This document shows, piece after piece, positions 11,401 to 21,184 of a DNA stretch of 64,000 nucleotides. Below the pieces are notes generated by a model, which saw only the letters and a list, made by a program, of their open reading frames with translations, did no database searches and was not told where the DNA came from. A program made the position numbers and the translations under genes. The number at the start of each line of letters is the position of its first letter. The first letter of the stretch is position 1. This DNA comes from Poa pratensis (lineage: Eukaryota > Streptophyta > Magnoliopsida > Poales > Poaceae): positions 14,764,333 through 14,828,332 of the forward strand of contig CAMZMU010000096.1 in NCBI GenBank assembly GCA_947311845.1, read 5' to 3'.

Positions 11401-13240
11401 GAGTATGTACTTCCAACAGTACATAATCATTTTTCATAAATAGTATTCCAAAATAAATTAGAGACGGATTGCTACCTATGTGGGAAGGTACACTCACAAG
11501 CGTCATTAATCTGTTTGGAGATTTAGATATATTTACATTGTGTGCTTTGAGAGGTCTCTTTTATAGGGTCATGCGAACTCAATAGTAATGGGATCCTTTT
11601 TATAGGCATTTTACGAATGCATAGTAATGTGATCTCTCTTATACGCGTCGTACGAACATACAGTAATGGAATCCATATTACACTATATTAGTGGACTGGT
11701 GGGATCCCTAGATACTAAAAAAATTCAAATATGTGTGTGCGGACAGTCTGAAATCACCAGTGATTGCATGGTGTAAAAAAAAGGAATCGTTTGCCATGCA
11801 ACATTGTGGAAAAGCTCGCAACTCAACTCATGTGTATGCGCGTGTTTGTGCCTGCCCATGAAACTTTTGCAGCTTTAAGGTAAGCACTACCAAAGGGCAC
11901 CGGATGAAAAACCTCCCTCTTATCCAACGGTGGATAAGGGGGTTTGTAGCTAACACCATTGGGACATGGGCAATTCCGTACTATATGTACTGCCTCTCTT
12001 TTTGTTTCTAAAATTGCTACTTGTGACTCATTTGTATATGTTTTAAACTCTCAGTGCCATACCTTGCAGGTTCCTCTCTGAGAATCCAGATTATGGTGCG
12101 CAGGGTGTAACATTAGCTCAGTTTTCCTTCCAAATTCCTAGACCTCTGCGGCAGAACTATGTCAAAAAGCGTCCTAAGATACCAAGTGATGAAGCAATGC
12201 CGAAGCCTCTACAAACAGTGGAAGGTGTGTACGGTGTGAACTCATATGAATTTTAAAAGCATGATCAACTAATACTATCTGGGGTTTCTGATGGAATCAT
12301 GAATTAAGTTGTTCAACTATAACTCAAGAACAAACGATTTTCCTTTAATCTACTTGATGAGATGTACTCCATCCTTTCCATATTAAGTTGCGCTTTAGAT
12401 AAGTTGAGCATACCAAGGAAGCCTTCAAGAGTGCTGATTGGAATTATGCCTGGATGATTTTATTACCCCTCAACGGTGTTAATTGCATGTATCAGGCGCA
12501 TAAGTTGGTTTTAAATTTCTTTGCTCTCCATGCTCATGTTGCCGCATGCTCCGCCTCACGCTGATTTTAAGTGGCTTGCATGCATTGGCCCAGTGATAAA
12601 ACGGCAATATGCAAGCTAATTTGGGAAAAAGAGAAAAACTTTATGTGCAAGGTAAAAGGGAACGGCGGGAGTATTGGTTACTATAGTGTTCCACGAGTAC
12701 CCATGGTCTATAGCCTAGACACTAGTTGAACCATACTGCTTGCTACCTATAGCTCCTTCAACAATTGGTTCACGACATTTGTAGCTGTTTTATGATGAAT
12801 TGTAAGTTTGCAACAGTTGCTTTTCAAGACTAATTTGCTATCAGACTGTACTTTCTGTTTCAGTGATATTGTGGCCATAGCAATCCGTCTTGGTAACTTA
12901 TGCGACCAGTTTGTAGCAAAATACCTGTGCTGTCAAGTGGATCTACATCTGTATAGCAGCATGTCTATCTATTCAAATGAACTGTACTCACCACCACTTG
13001 GCCCATCTCACCTTGTATGTTTTTCTTTCAGCTGCCCCCATATCCTGGGCTGCTCCTCTAGCACACGAGGGCCAGGCAAGTGAACACGCTGATGAGCCAC
13101 TTGGATCAGCAGAGGCGGAACTTGTCCAGAAGCCGAAAGCAGAAAGCTCTCCGCCAGGAGAGGCGAGTCCTAACCATGTGTCTGATGGACTGGCAGTCAA
13201 GTTAGAGAATGCTCAGAATGGAGATGCTTCTACCACCTGA
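8493..13240 (+). CDS. CW zinc finger + methyl-CpG-binding-domain protein (plant MBD2/MBD4-like)
   Basis: Four coding exons join cleanly: 8493-8962, 10812-10865, 12070-12224 and 13032-13240, all with GT-AG introns, giving 295 residues. Residues 68-120 form a CW zinc finger: C71, C74, C100 and C112 as zinc ligands, W77 and W106 as signature tryptophans. Residues about 132-190 form the MBD, beginning PAGWERQIRIRG, continuing YYTSPAGRKLRSLVEVDRF and ending near FLSENPDYG. The central part is split by the first two introns. The C-terminal tail is acidic and proline-rich with no domain. In plants this CW-MBD arrangement is found in the MBD1/2/4/12 group of nuclear proteins, several of which do not bind methylated CpG strongly; CW domains commonly read histone H3K4 methylation. 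Chromatin binding is therefore likely, but methyl-DNA specificity is not assured. No frameshift was found. The start is preceded by an acceptor at 8487, so the leader is spliced. Confidence 0.9.
11083..11602. repeat. Tandem duplication (~261-bp unit) inside an MBD intron
   Basis: Copies 11083-11342 and 11343-11602 share long identical stretches such as GTATATAGGAGTCGGAGTAT. Two further partial 45-bp sub-repeats (TATAGGC..ACGAA..CATAGTAATG type) follow to about 11680. Non-coding. Confidence 0.85.
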
Positions 13241-13560
13241 AAGCTGCAGCTCAACTCGTACCCTGTGCTCCCCATGGATGATCTTATCATTCCCTATCTA
13301 CTTATCCGCCTTCCGGTTTCTGGGGGAGCCAGTTTTCCTGTAATGTGAGGCCATGACGGCCTTATAATGTACTATGACTGCTAGAGGTTGGCCCAAATCA
13401 TGGCGATTTGGGACAGTAAGTTGACGAATGTTGTATTGGAGAGCCCTGTCGAACTCTTCAAGGATGATGTAATGTTTACTACTACTACGTGCTTATGTAG
13501 GAAACCTGTTTGGTGTAAGATTAGAAGCCCTTTATTTTATCTTTTAACTTTGTAAGATGC
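13241..13560 (+). other. Probable 3' untranslated region of the MBD gene
   Basis: Follows the TGA at 13238-13240. It contains T-rich and TTGTAT/TAATGT elements typical of loose plant polyadenylation regions. The end point is not defined by sequence. Confidence 0.4.
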
Positions 13561-13866
13561 AGAGATGCGGTAGGGAAATAGTTATGTTCTGTGTTCAGTC
13601 GAAATATTCTCTTATCCATGCCATGTCACTACTAGTAGCAGCAGTTGTGCCATAATATTCCTTGAGCTCATGATGCTCCTGCGTTTGGGGTGTGAATGAT
13701 CCATGTCTTTTTACACATGAACATCAATATGATCTTAACAATTTTTGTTAAGCCCATGTAGCATGAAATAAAGTTGGCAAAAAGGTATCTTCTTTGGACA
13801 CATACAAAAACATAACGATTCTGTAGCAGAACATCTAGACTTATGTCAAAACCAAAGCCTGTTCTC

Positions 13867-14180
13867 AGAGCATCTCCAAGCGAGGCCCCCAAGCCGGTTT
13901 ATTTCGGTCCGGGCGCGTCCGCACACCCCAAACCCTCCGCACATATGGGGTGAGTTTGGGGGCGTCCGGGCGTGTCCGCATGCACACTGTTGAACCTACT
14001 TTTTCTTTCTTTTATCCTTCTTTAATTATTTCTCTCCTATTCCATCAATCACATGCAAGGTCCCCACAGTTTGAGGTGATATTTAGGGGCCATGGTTGTA
14101 GGAGGTCATTTTTTAGGATATCCGCGGGCAGCCGTCCGGACGTTTAGGGGGCGGATTTGGGGCCTCGCTTGAGATGCTCT
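13867..14180. mobile_element. MITE with 'GAGCATCTCC' ends
   Basis: The left end AGAGCATCTCCAAGCGAGGC and the right end GCCTCGCTTGAGATGCTCT are inverted. The subterminal parts are GC-rich (GGGGGCGTCCGG) and also mirror one another. Length is 314 bp, non-coding. The flanks do not give a clean target duplication, so the superfamily (PIF/Harbinger, Mutator or other) is left open. Confidence 0.75.
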
Positions 14181-14612
14181 CGTAGCCCTTTCTTATGTTG
14201 GATTATGTGCCCCAAATCCTAATGGTTGCACTTGAGGAATAGCTCAGTCAAGCAACACCTTACTCAAGTCAACTGGTGAAATATATTACCAAAGAGCACT
14301 TGTCTGGGAATTGTACTGATGCATACGGTGAAATGAATATATTTTCAGTACAAAATATAGAGAAAGTTGATCAAAGTCGTGGTATGTTCAGTTTGAGTTC
14401 TCCTCTGTAAACACATGTCAACAAAAGAAAATGGACAGCTCAGGTACACACAACAGTTCCCATTCACAGTAGTACATACATACATTCCTGAGATCAGCTA
14501 CTCAAAATGTCACCAAAGCTCACACTGAAGAATCGGCAACGCAGCATAGCTCAGGGAGCAGGCAATGGCAGTGATAAGGCAAGAAAATGCATACGGCATC
14601 CGATGATCCATG
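14181..14612. other. 3' flank of the chitinase-like gene
   Basis: No separate gene seen. On the - strand this is the 3' untranslated region and beyond of the CTL1-like gene. Confidence 0.4.
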
Positions 14613-15869
14613 CTAGCCCGATGGCTGCTGGCCGCCTGTCGGCTTCTGCTCGTCGTCCTTCTTGGGGGCGGGGTTGAAGGGGGCCTGCTCCGCGCAGTCG
14701 AGGTTGTCGCCGGACCTCTCACGGCCGAAACCCATGAGGTCGAGGTAGTACTGGTAGTGCGAGATGATGACGTTCATGGGGTCGATGAACCCCCTGCCGC
14801 ACATGGACTCGCCGTAGAGGAGGTTCATGGTGGCGCCCAGGCCCGGGAACCTCTTGCTGGCCGTGTCGTTCTTGGTGGGCTTCCAGGTGCCCACGAAGGC
14901 CTCGTGCGCCGACGGCTGCTTCTTCTTGATCGGCGTCATCCACCGCCACATGGCCGCCGCGAACGCCAGCGTCGCATTCTGCTCCAGGTACTCCGGGTGG
15001 CTCAGCAGGTCCTGCTTGATGCCATCGCCGGCGGCGCCGTAGTTGTAGTTCCTGATCGGTCGGCACATCAAAGAAAACCACATCGATCAGTTAACTTGAT
15101 ACTACTTGGTACCCATCTTGTTTTCTACTCTGACGGATCAATTCAGACATCGCAACTGACGGGTGGGTGTGCGTGCGTGTGCATTCGGCTTACCAGTAGA
15201 CGGGGATTGCGCCGCGGCCGTAGTACTCGACGCCCTTGACGCAGGGGAACTGCGTGTAGGAGTCGTCGCAGTAGCCCTGGTCGGGGCCAGCTCGTGGTTG
15301 TAACAGAGCCCCCACGCCAACGGACCACCGGTGGCCACGCCGAATCCACCTGCAATGCAAGGACACGGCTCAATTCTAGGTTCGAATCGAAGCAGAGGGA
15401 AGCAGAGCAACCAGAAAATCATCATCTGCGTCATCGGAGAAGTAGAAGAAGAAGAGCAAAGCTTACATGATGTCTTGGCGCCGACGTGGCCGAGGAAGGC
15501 GCAGAGCTCCTTCATCTGCATCTCGAACCCGCCGGTGGTGCAGAAACCCTGGTTCTCGAACATGGCGGCGGCGGTGATGAAGGCCTGGTAGTCCCAGAAG
15601 CCGACGGCCTTGGCGACGGGGTAGTTGCGCTTGGAGAAGAGGTTCTCGAACTGGTAGACCTTGAAGAAGTCGGTGATGGTCTGGTTGCAGCAGTACTTGC
15701 TCCCGGAGCACTCCCAGCCCTTGTCGCACACCTTCTCCTGCGACTCCTTGAGCTTCACCCGCCACGTCCCCGCAGTCAGGATCAGCGCCAGCGTGCCCCC
15801 GATCAGCACCGCCGCCGCCGCCAGCAGAGCCACCGTCAGCACGATCTTGTTCCGCGTCTTCCGCTTCAT
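14613..15869 (-). CDS. Membrane-anchored chitinase-like protein (GH19; CTL1/BC15 type), with an apparent 1-base loss in exon 2
   Basis: Exons on the - strand are 15869-15467, 15349-15194 and 15051-14613. The protein has a short basic N-terminus, a membrane anchor at about residues 8-30 (IVLTVALLAAAAVLIGGTL), then a GH19 fold with YCCNQT, FWDYQAFITAAAMFE, TSCGFGVATGGPLAWGLCYN, an RGAIPVYW segment and NYNYGAAGDGI. Where active chitinases carry the catalytic glutamate (HETTGG) this protein reads HVGAKTSC, as expected for non-catalytic CTL1-type proteins. In rice (BC15) and Arabidopsis (CTL1/POM1) this family supports cellulose assembly in Golgi and wall. The three exons total 998 bases, one short of a multiple of 3. 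The frame breaks at about 15283, in the short C run of GAGCTGGCCCCGACC; one more base there would restore the family text (about 332 residues, normal length). Intron 1 is 117 bases and has no stop in frame. So this is either a sequencing slip or a recent null allele. Confidence 0.88.
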
Positions 15870-16270
15870 CCTCTCGTTGCTGTTGTTCTAATCCTACGGG
15901 GAAGGGAAGGTCCGGCGAGCTCGGATCGATCTGGATCTTGGTTGCTGATCCGCTAGCTTGCTGGTGACTGGTGGTGGTTCGGATCTTGGGAATGCGGTGG
16001 CTGGTGGGGGAGATCTGGTGGTAGGAGAGGGGAGGTGAGAAGGTGAAATCGGCGCGGGGGGGGGGGGGGGGGGGGGGGGGTGAGGGATGAAAGCAAAGTG
16101 GCAACCGCACGTGCCGACCGGGGGAGGGAGGGAGAAGCTGTGTACTGTCGGTGGCGGGAGGCCGTCGAGGCTCACTCTGGGGAGAAGAAGAAGATTGAGT
16201 GAGAGCCAGCGGTAGGTAGGCTGTTGCCGTTGCTTCTAGCGCACACACACAAAAAAATGGGTCCGTCTAA
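15870..16270 (-). promoter_or_regulatory. Leader and proximal promoter of the chitinase-like gene, with a 25-G tract
   Basis: Lies upstream of the ATG at 15869 on the - strand. It holds a poly-G run on + (16056-16080, poly-C in gene sense) and many CT/CCT-rich blocks. I could not place a TATA box with confidence. Confidence 0.35.
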
Positions 16271-16274
16271 GGCT

Positions 16275-16311
16275 CAGCTGACTGAGAATTAAGCTAATTC
16301 TCAGTCAGCTG
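16275..16311. repeat. Perfect hairpin, left edge
   Basis: Arms 16275-16291 and 16295-16311, 17 of 17 paired, 3-base loop. Confidence 0.95.
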
Positions 16312-17119
16312 ACGTCAGGCTCATGTGATGCGTGTGCTGACCTCGTTCGTTCGCATAGTCGCATGCTCGTACTGATCAACGTCGAGCCTGGTCTAGCATT
16401 TTTTTTTGGAGCGTACAGCCCGGTCTAGCTACTCATGGCTTCGTCCAGGTACCTTTGCTCTATTCGGCCCACCACAGGCCCACGTAGCAGTTTTTTTACT
16501 GGAAAATGGCTCACGTACGTAGTTTGTGATGCACTGAAAGAGTGTGGTCTTTTTTTTGGCCTAGCTGGTTGTTTGGGCGGCCTAGCTTTTTTTTTGAACC
16601 ACTATGGCCAAGTTTCATAGTTTTATTTGGTATAAATAATAAATAAATAAATAAATAAAAGAGAATAGTATTTGGTAGTAGTAGTTTTAGTTTTATTTGG
16701 TGTAACAAATCCCTCAAAAAAATTTGGTGTAACAAATGACGAAAGCTATTGTACTCAACATCAGAACACGATTTACATTAGAAAAAAGAATAAAAAATAA
16801 AACTATATTTTATGTTACCAAATCGCCGTTGCAACTTGACTTGCATCTGGAAAATAAATCCATTGCAACCGGGTTCGCATCTGGAAAATAAATCTAGAAA
16901 ATTAGTAAAGGAAATGGGAATTATAATGATAAGAAAAAATAAGATAAAACAAAAAGAATAGAGGCCGGCCACCGTCGTCTCGCAGACCCCGTGCCTCGCC
17001 GAGAGGTCGCCCGTATTCGACTATGTTGATACGGGGCCAAAAATAATCTCTCCGATGGTCATCGTTAATTTGCCAAACCTTTGGACAAAAAATTTAAAAG
17101 AAAACATTAAAAAACCTTG

Positions 17120-18990
17120 AAACTAGCTACCAAACTCAGGAAATCTCAGTTTCAAGTGTAGTTGCAAGTAGCTAAAAAAACTCAGTTGCAAGTGAGTTGC
17201 AACTGCATTCTATATTCAGGAAAATGTCAGTTGCAAGTGTAGTTGCAACCGCAGTTGCAAAAAAAAAAAGATTCTAGACTCAGGAAATCTCAGTTGCAAG
17301 TGGAGTTGCAACTGGATAAAAAAACTCAGTTGCAAATGAATTGCAACTGGCTTCCAGACAAACAAAATTAAATAGAAAATAAAATAAAAAATAAAGAAAA
17401 ACATAAACAAAAAATGAATATATATGTCAATTGAAACTAGCTACCAAAATCTGGAAATCTCAGTTTCAAGTCTAGTTGCAACTGGCTCAGAAAAAATAAG
17501 TTGCAACTGGATTCTGGACTCGAATAATTTCAGTTTCAAGTGTAGTTGCAAGTGGCTCAAAAAAGGCTCAGTTGCAAATGCAGTTGCAACTGGATTCTGT
17601 ACTCGGGAAAATGTCAGTTGCAAGTGTAGTTGCAACTGCAGTTATGAAAAAAGAAGGATTCTAGAATCAGAAATCTCAGTTGCAAGTGGAGTTGCAACTG
17701 GATAAAAAAAATCAGTTGCAACTGCAGTTGCAACTAGCTTCCAGACAAAAAAAATATGAAAAATTAAATAGTAAATAAAAAATATAAAAAAACATAAAAC
17801 AAAAAAAATGAATGGATCTCAATTGAAACTAGCTACCAAACTCGGGAAATCAGAGTTTCAAGTGTAGTTGCAACTGGCTAAAAAAACTCAGTTGCAATTG
17901 AAGTTGCAACTGGATTTTTTACTCGAAAAATCTCAGTTTCAAGTGTAGTTGCAACTGGCTCAAAAACACTCAGTTGCAAGCGCAGTTGCAACTGAATTCT
18001 TTACTCGGGAAAATGTCAGTTGCAAGTGTAGTTGCAACAAACAAAACAAAACAAAATGTTAAATAAAAATAAAATAAAAGGAAATTTAACAAAAAAAATA
18101 ATTAAAAACTCAGTTGCAACCACAGTTGCAACTGGCTTGTCTCTGCAAAAAACTCAATTGCAAGCGCAGTTGCAACTGGTCTGTCTAAGGGAAAAACTTA
18201 GTTGCAAGTGCAGTTGCAACTGGTTTATATCGTAAAAAAAACTCAGTTGCAATCGCAGTTGCAACTGACTTACAACAAACAAAACAAAAAATGTTAAATA
18301 AAAGGAAATTTAACAAAAAAAGTAATTAAAAATTCAATTGCAAGCGCAGTTGCAACTGACCTGCCTCAGAGAAAACTCAGTTGCAAGCGCAGTTGCAACT
18401 GGCCTGCCTCAAAGAAAACTCAGTTGCAAGCGCAGTTGCAACTGGCCTGTCAAAGGGAAAAGCTCAGTTGCAAGTGCAGTTGCAACTGGTTTATGTCGTC
18501 AAAAAAACTCAGTTGCAATCGAAGTTGCAGCTGGCTTATAACAAACAAAACAAAAACAAAAAAATGTTAAATAAACATAAAATAAAAGTAAATTCAAAAA
18601 AATAGTAATTAAAAAGCAGTTGCAACTGGTTTATATCGTCAAAAAAACTCAATTGCAATCGCAGTTGCAACTGACTTACAACAAAAAAAAACAAAAAAAT
18701 GTTAAATAAAATAAAATAAAATAAAATTTAACAAAAAATAGTAATTAAAAATACAGTTGCAACTGTCATGTTTCAGGGGAAAACTTAGTTGCAAACGCAG
18801 TTCCAACTGGCTTGCAAACAAAAACATATAAAGTTCAATAAAGAAAAAATAAACACAAAAAAAATTAAAAACTCGGTTGCAAGCGGAGTTGCGACTAGCT
18901 TCCAACAAAAAAATATTAAAATCAATAAGCAAAATTAAAACTCATTTGTAACTGCACTTGCAAATTAAAATTAAAACCTAAAAACATAAA
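17120..18990. repeat. Array of CAGTTGCAACTG palindromes
   Basis: The units are 35-60 bp long, built as CTCAGTTGCAAGTGCAGTTGCAACTGG plus a short AAAA-rich spacer, with much variation. The 12-base core CAGTTGCAACTG is its own reverse complement and appears intact at least a dozen times (for example at 17711 and, in quick succession, 18125-18490). A/T-rich islands (AAATAAAATAAA) interrupt the array. The open frames across it (QLQLQ, VATGL) simply reflect the repeat and are not genes. Confidence 0.9.
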
Positions 18991-19487
18991 AAACAAAACT
19001 AAAATAAAATGTGCGACTGGCACGTCTCAAAATAACATCGGTTGCAAGCGCAGTTGAACTAGATTCCCCACAACAAAAAAACATAAAAAATAATTAAAAC
19101 TCAAATGGCAAGTTTGGGTTCCAAACAAAATTAAAAAATATACTCAAACTGGCTTCCAAACAAAGATCCAACATAAAAATTAACAGTTAAAATTAAAAAC
19201 AAATATACACAAACGCATGAAAAAAAATTGGTTAACTAATTGCTTCATAATGTCAATCAATCTCAAAATCAAGATGAATCAAAAATCAAAAATCGTATAA
19301 AGAGACAACAAAAAGGACAAAAAAGAGACAAAATCACCAAACACACATAATAAGTCCACACAAATTAAAATCATCCTATCCGAACAAAACAACGTGGATA
19401 TAGCACGTTGGTTCCACCCCCCTACACACTAACTAGTGTAGATATTAAAGAAAAACGTATAGGAAAAAAAATTCAGACCGCAGTATC

Positions 19488-19800
19488 AAGCCCACCCAGT
19501 AGCTCTCTATAACCCACATAAAATAAACCCTTCTGCGAAAAAAAATTACCGAGCCCAAACCCCAGAAGCTCTCTCTAGCCCAACCCAATGATTCGAACCT
19601 CTACGGAAAAAAAAAAAGACAGCCCAACCCAAAATAACAGACACGCTGCACAAACCGGGCCAAACCGCCAGTAGATATCTCTAGCCCACCCATTAATAGT
19701 TGATTCGAATCTCCACAGAAAAAAAAACGACAGCCCAGCCCAGATAACAAGACACGATGCACAGCCGGGCCAAAACCACCACAGCACACATCGCGATGCA
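19488..19800. repeat. Tandem repeat, ~115-bp unit, about 2.5 copies
   Basis: Each unit runs through AGCTCTCTCTAGCCCA, GATTCGAAyCTC, a poly-A run, GACAGCCCA and CCGGGCCAAA. Non-coding. Confidence 0.75.
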
Positions 19801-20336
19801 AAACCTGATCCGACGGACAGGAACATGACTGAGCCCTAAGCTAATTCAGGAAAACTCAGCTGCAACTCACTTTAAAATGGAAAATCTTGGTTGTAACCTT
19901 CGGAATTAGCACAAATCACGACGCGGTCTAACAATTGAAGAGTCGATTGTGGTCTTATTTAATTATTTATCTACCAAAAATTAACAAAACCACACAAAAT
20001 AGGACAACACAGCAAAAGGCACAAGATGGACATACACCAAGCCGTGAATCGTACAGAAACAGAAATACTCAAGTAGTTAAAGACATACTGCGGTGCTACT
20101 AATTCTTTTGTACAGATTGACATTTTTTTTGTGGAGAAATGTACAGAGTGACTTTGTGATAAAAAAGGCCCAAAAAGATAAAAGGCTGATCCGCACTGGG
20201 TGAATTAATTGGCCCAACAAGAAAACAACACGGCCCACAGGAGAACGCCAGACGAGACATGCACTAATCGTGCGACATCTGATCGAAAAGCTGGTTCTGC
20301 AAGCACGAATCTGGATCGACATCGAACGGTTCTCAC

Positions 20337-20379
20337 GTCGACTGAGAATTAACTAATTCTCAGTCGACTGAGAATTAGC
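20337..20379. repeat. Perfect hairpin plus third motif copy, right edge
   Basis: Arms 20337-20351 and 20354-20368, 15 of 15 paired, 2-base loop. ACTGAGAATTAGC follows at 20367-20379. Confidence 0.95.
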
Positions 20380-20620
20380 AAATCCGCAAAAAAATTCATT
20401 TATGTGTGTATTTCTTTCTAGTATAATAAATGCACGTATTTGATTTTCAGTCAAAATTTCGGATGGGATTTAGACGTGTTTAATAACTAAACTCGGTGAG
20501 AAGTGTATAGTGTTTCTTACTCGTGCAAAACTTGATTTACTCTTGCAAAAGACGCAATGTAAGTTTTGGGAGTAGCTTGTGCAAAACGCGATCTACCACA
20601 TGTGCTAATATATGCAAATA

Positions 20621-20770
20621 TTCCATCCGTTTCACAATATAAGATATTAGTTTCACATGTTGTCTAGATTCAAAATAAAATGAGTGGACATATACACTAA
20701 ACCGTGTCTAGATACATGTGTGTGAATATGAAAAATGGCTAAAAAAAATTATATTATGGAACGGAGGGAG
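20621..20770. mobile_element. Stowaway-like MITE, diverged left end
   Basis: The right end GGAACGGAGGGAG is intact. The left end is TTCCATCCGTTTCACAATAT. TA flanks lie at 20619-20620 and 20771-20772. Length is 150 bp. Confidence 0.7.
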
Positions 20771-20870
20771 TAGATCACACCGGGTTTCAGAATAGAATAT
20801 GATACTCAGTTGGTAAGAAAGATCAGTAAATTTGTGCTCCCAACAACCAAAATCAGTAGTGCTATCCGGT

Positions 20871-21184
20871 GTCATCTGCCGCTCCGGATTCGCTGACTTG
20901 ATGAAGCCAAGTCAGCGAGCTACAGTGCCCCGCTGACTTTGTTCATTTTCGGCCACCGGATCGCGAACCGACGATCCAGATCAGGGGCTACAGGAGGTTC
21001 TCTACAGTGTTCTGTGAACAGTGCTCCGCGAACAGGGTTCTATGAACAGTGCTTTGTGAACAGTGCGTGGCAATCTGGGCTGTCCGATTTCGATCTGACG
21101 GCTCGCACAGCCCAAGTCAGGCTACTGTAGCTGTGACTTGGCTCTTCAAAGTCAGCCAAGCCGCGCCCGTCATCTGCCGCTCCG
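20871..21184. mobile_element. Small inverted-repeat element between 16-bp direct repeats
   Basis: GTCATCTGCCGCTCCG occurs identically at 20871-20886 and 21169-21184. Just inside, 20892-20925 (GCTGACTTGATGAAGCCAAG...) is mirrored by 21125-21157 on the other strand (GGCTGACTTTGAAGAGCCAA...). The interior repeats GAACAGTGC several times. It looks like a small DNA element, but a 16-bp target duplication would be unusual. Confidence 0.5.

Larger units (their letters stand above)
16275..20380. mobile_element. 4.1-kb repeat block bounded by hairpins (unknown family, candidate non-autonomous element)
   Basis: The left edge is a perfect hairpin with 17-bp arms (CAGCTGACTGAGAATTA, loop AGC). The right edge is a perfect hairpin with 15-bp arms sharing the same core (GACTGAGAATTA), followed by a third copy of the motif. 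Between them are an AT-rich domain, the CAGTTGCAACTG array, an AAAT-rich domain and a ~115-bp tandem repeat. No coding capacity is seen. A miniature version with similar edges and CTCAGTTACAACTCACTT motifs lies at 53541-53891. This suggests a mobile family, but no target duplication was found and the superfamily is unknown. Confidence 0.5.

Noticed and set aside
11911..11946. Hairpin CCCTCTTATCCA-ACGG-TGGATAAGGGGG as a microRNA precursor or terminator
   Set aside because: The arms are only about 12-15 bases and lie in an intron; too short for a plant microRNA precursor.
14610..15239. Long + strand open frame of about 209 codons
   Set aside because: It is the complement of the GC-rich CTL1-like exons; the - strand frames carry the GH19 motifs and correct splice sites.
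15463..16248. Long - strand open frame, proline/arginine-rich
   Set aside because: It is another frame of CTL1 exon 1 plus its leader. The poly-C run gives the proline stretch. No domain.
17424..18605. Several open frames such as QLQLQ / VATGL repeats
   Set aside because: They follow only from the CAGTTGCAA repeat on either strand; there is no start or codon structure of a gene.
17120..18990. CRISPR-like array
   Set aside because: The repeats are short, variable and palindromic, the spacers are A/T-rich and repetitive, and the host is a plant.
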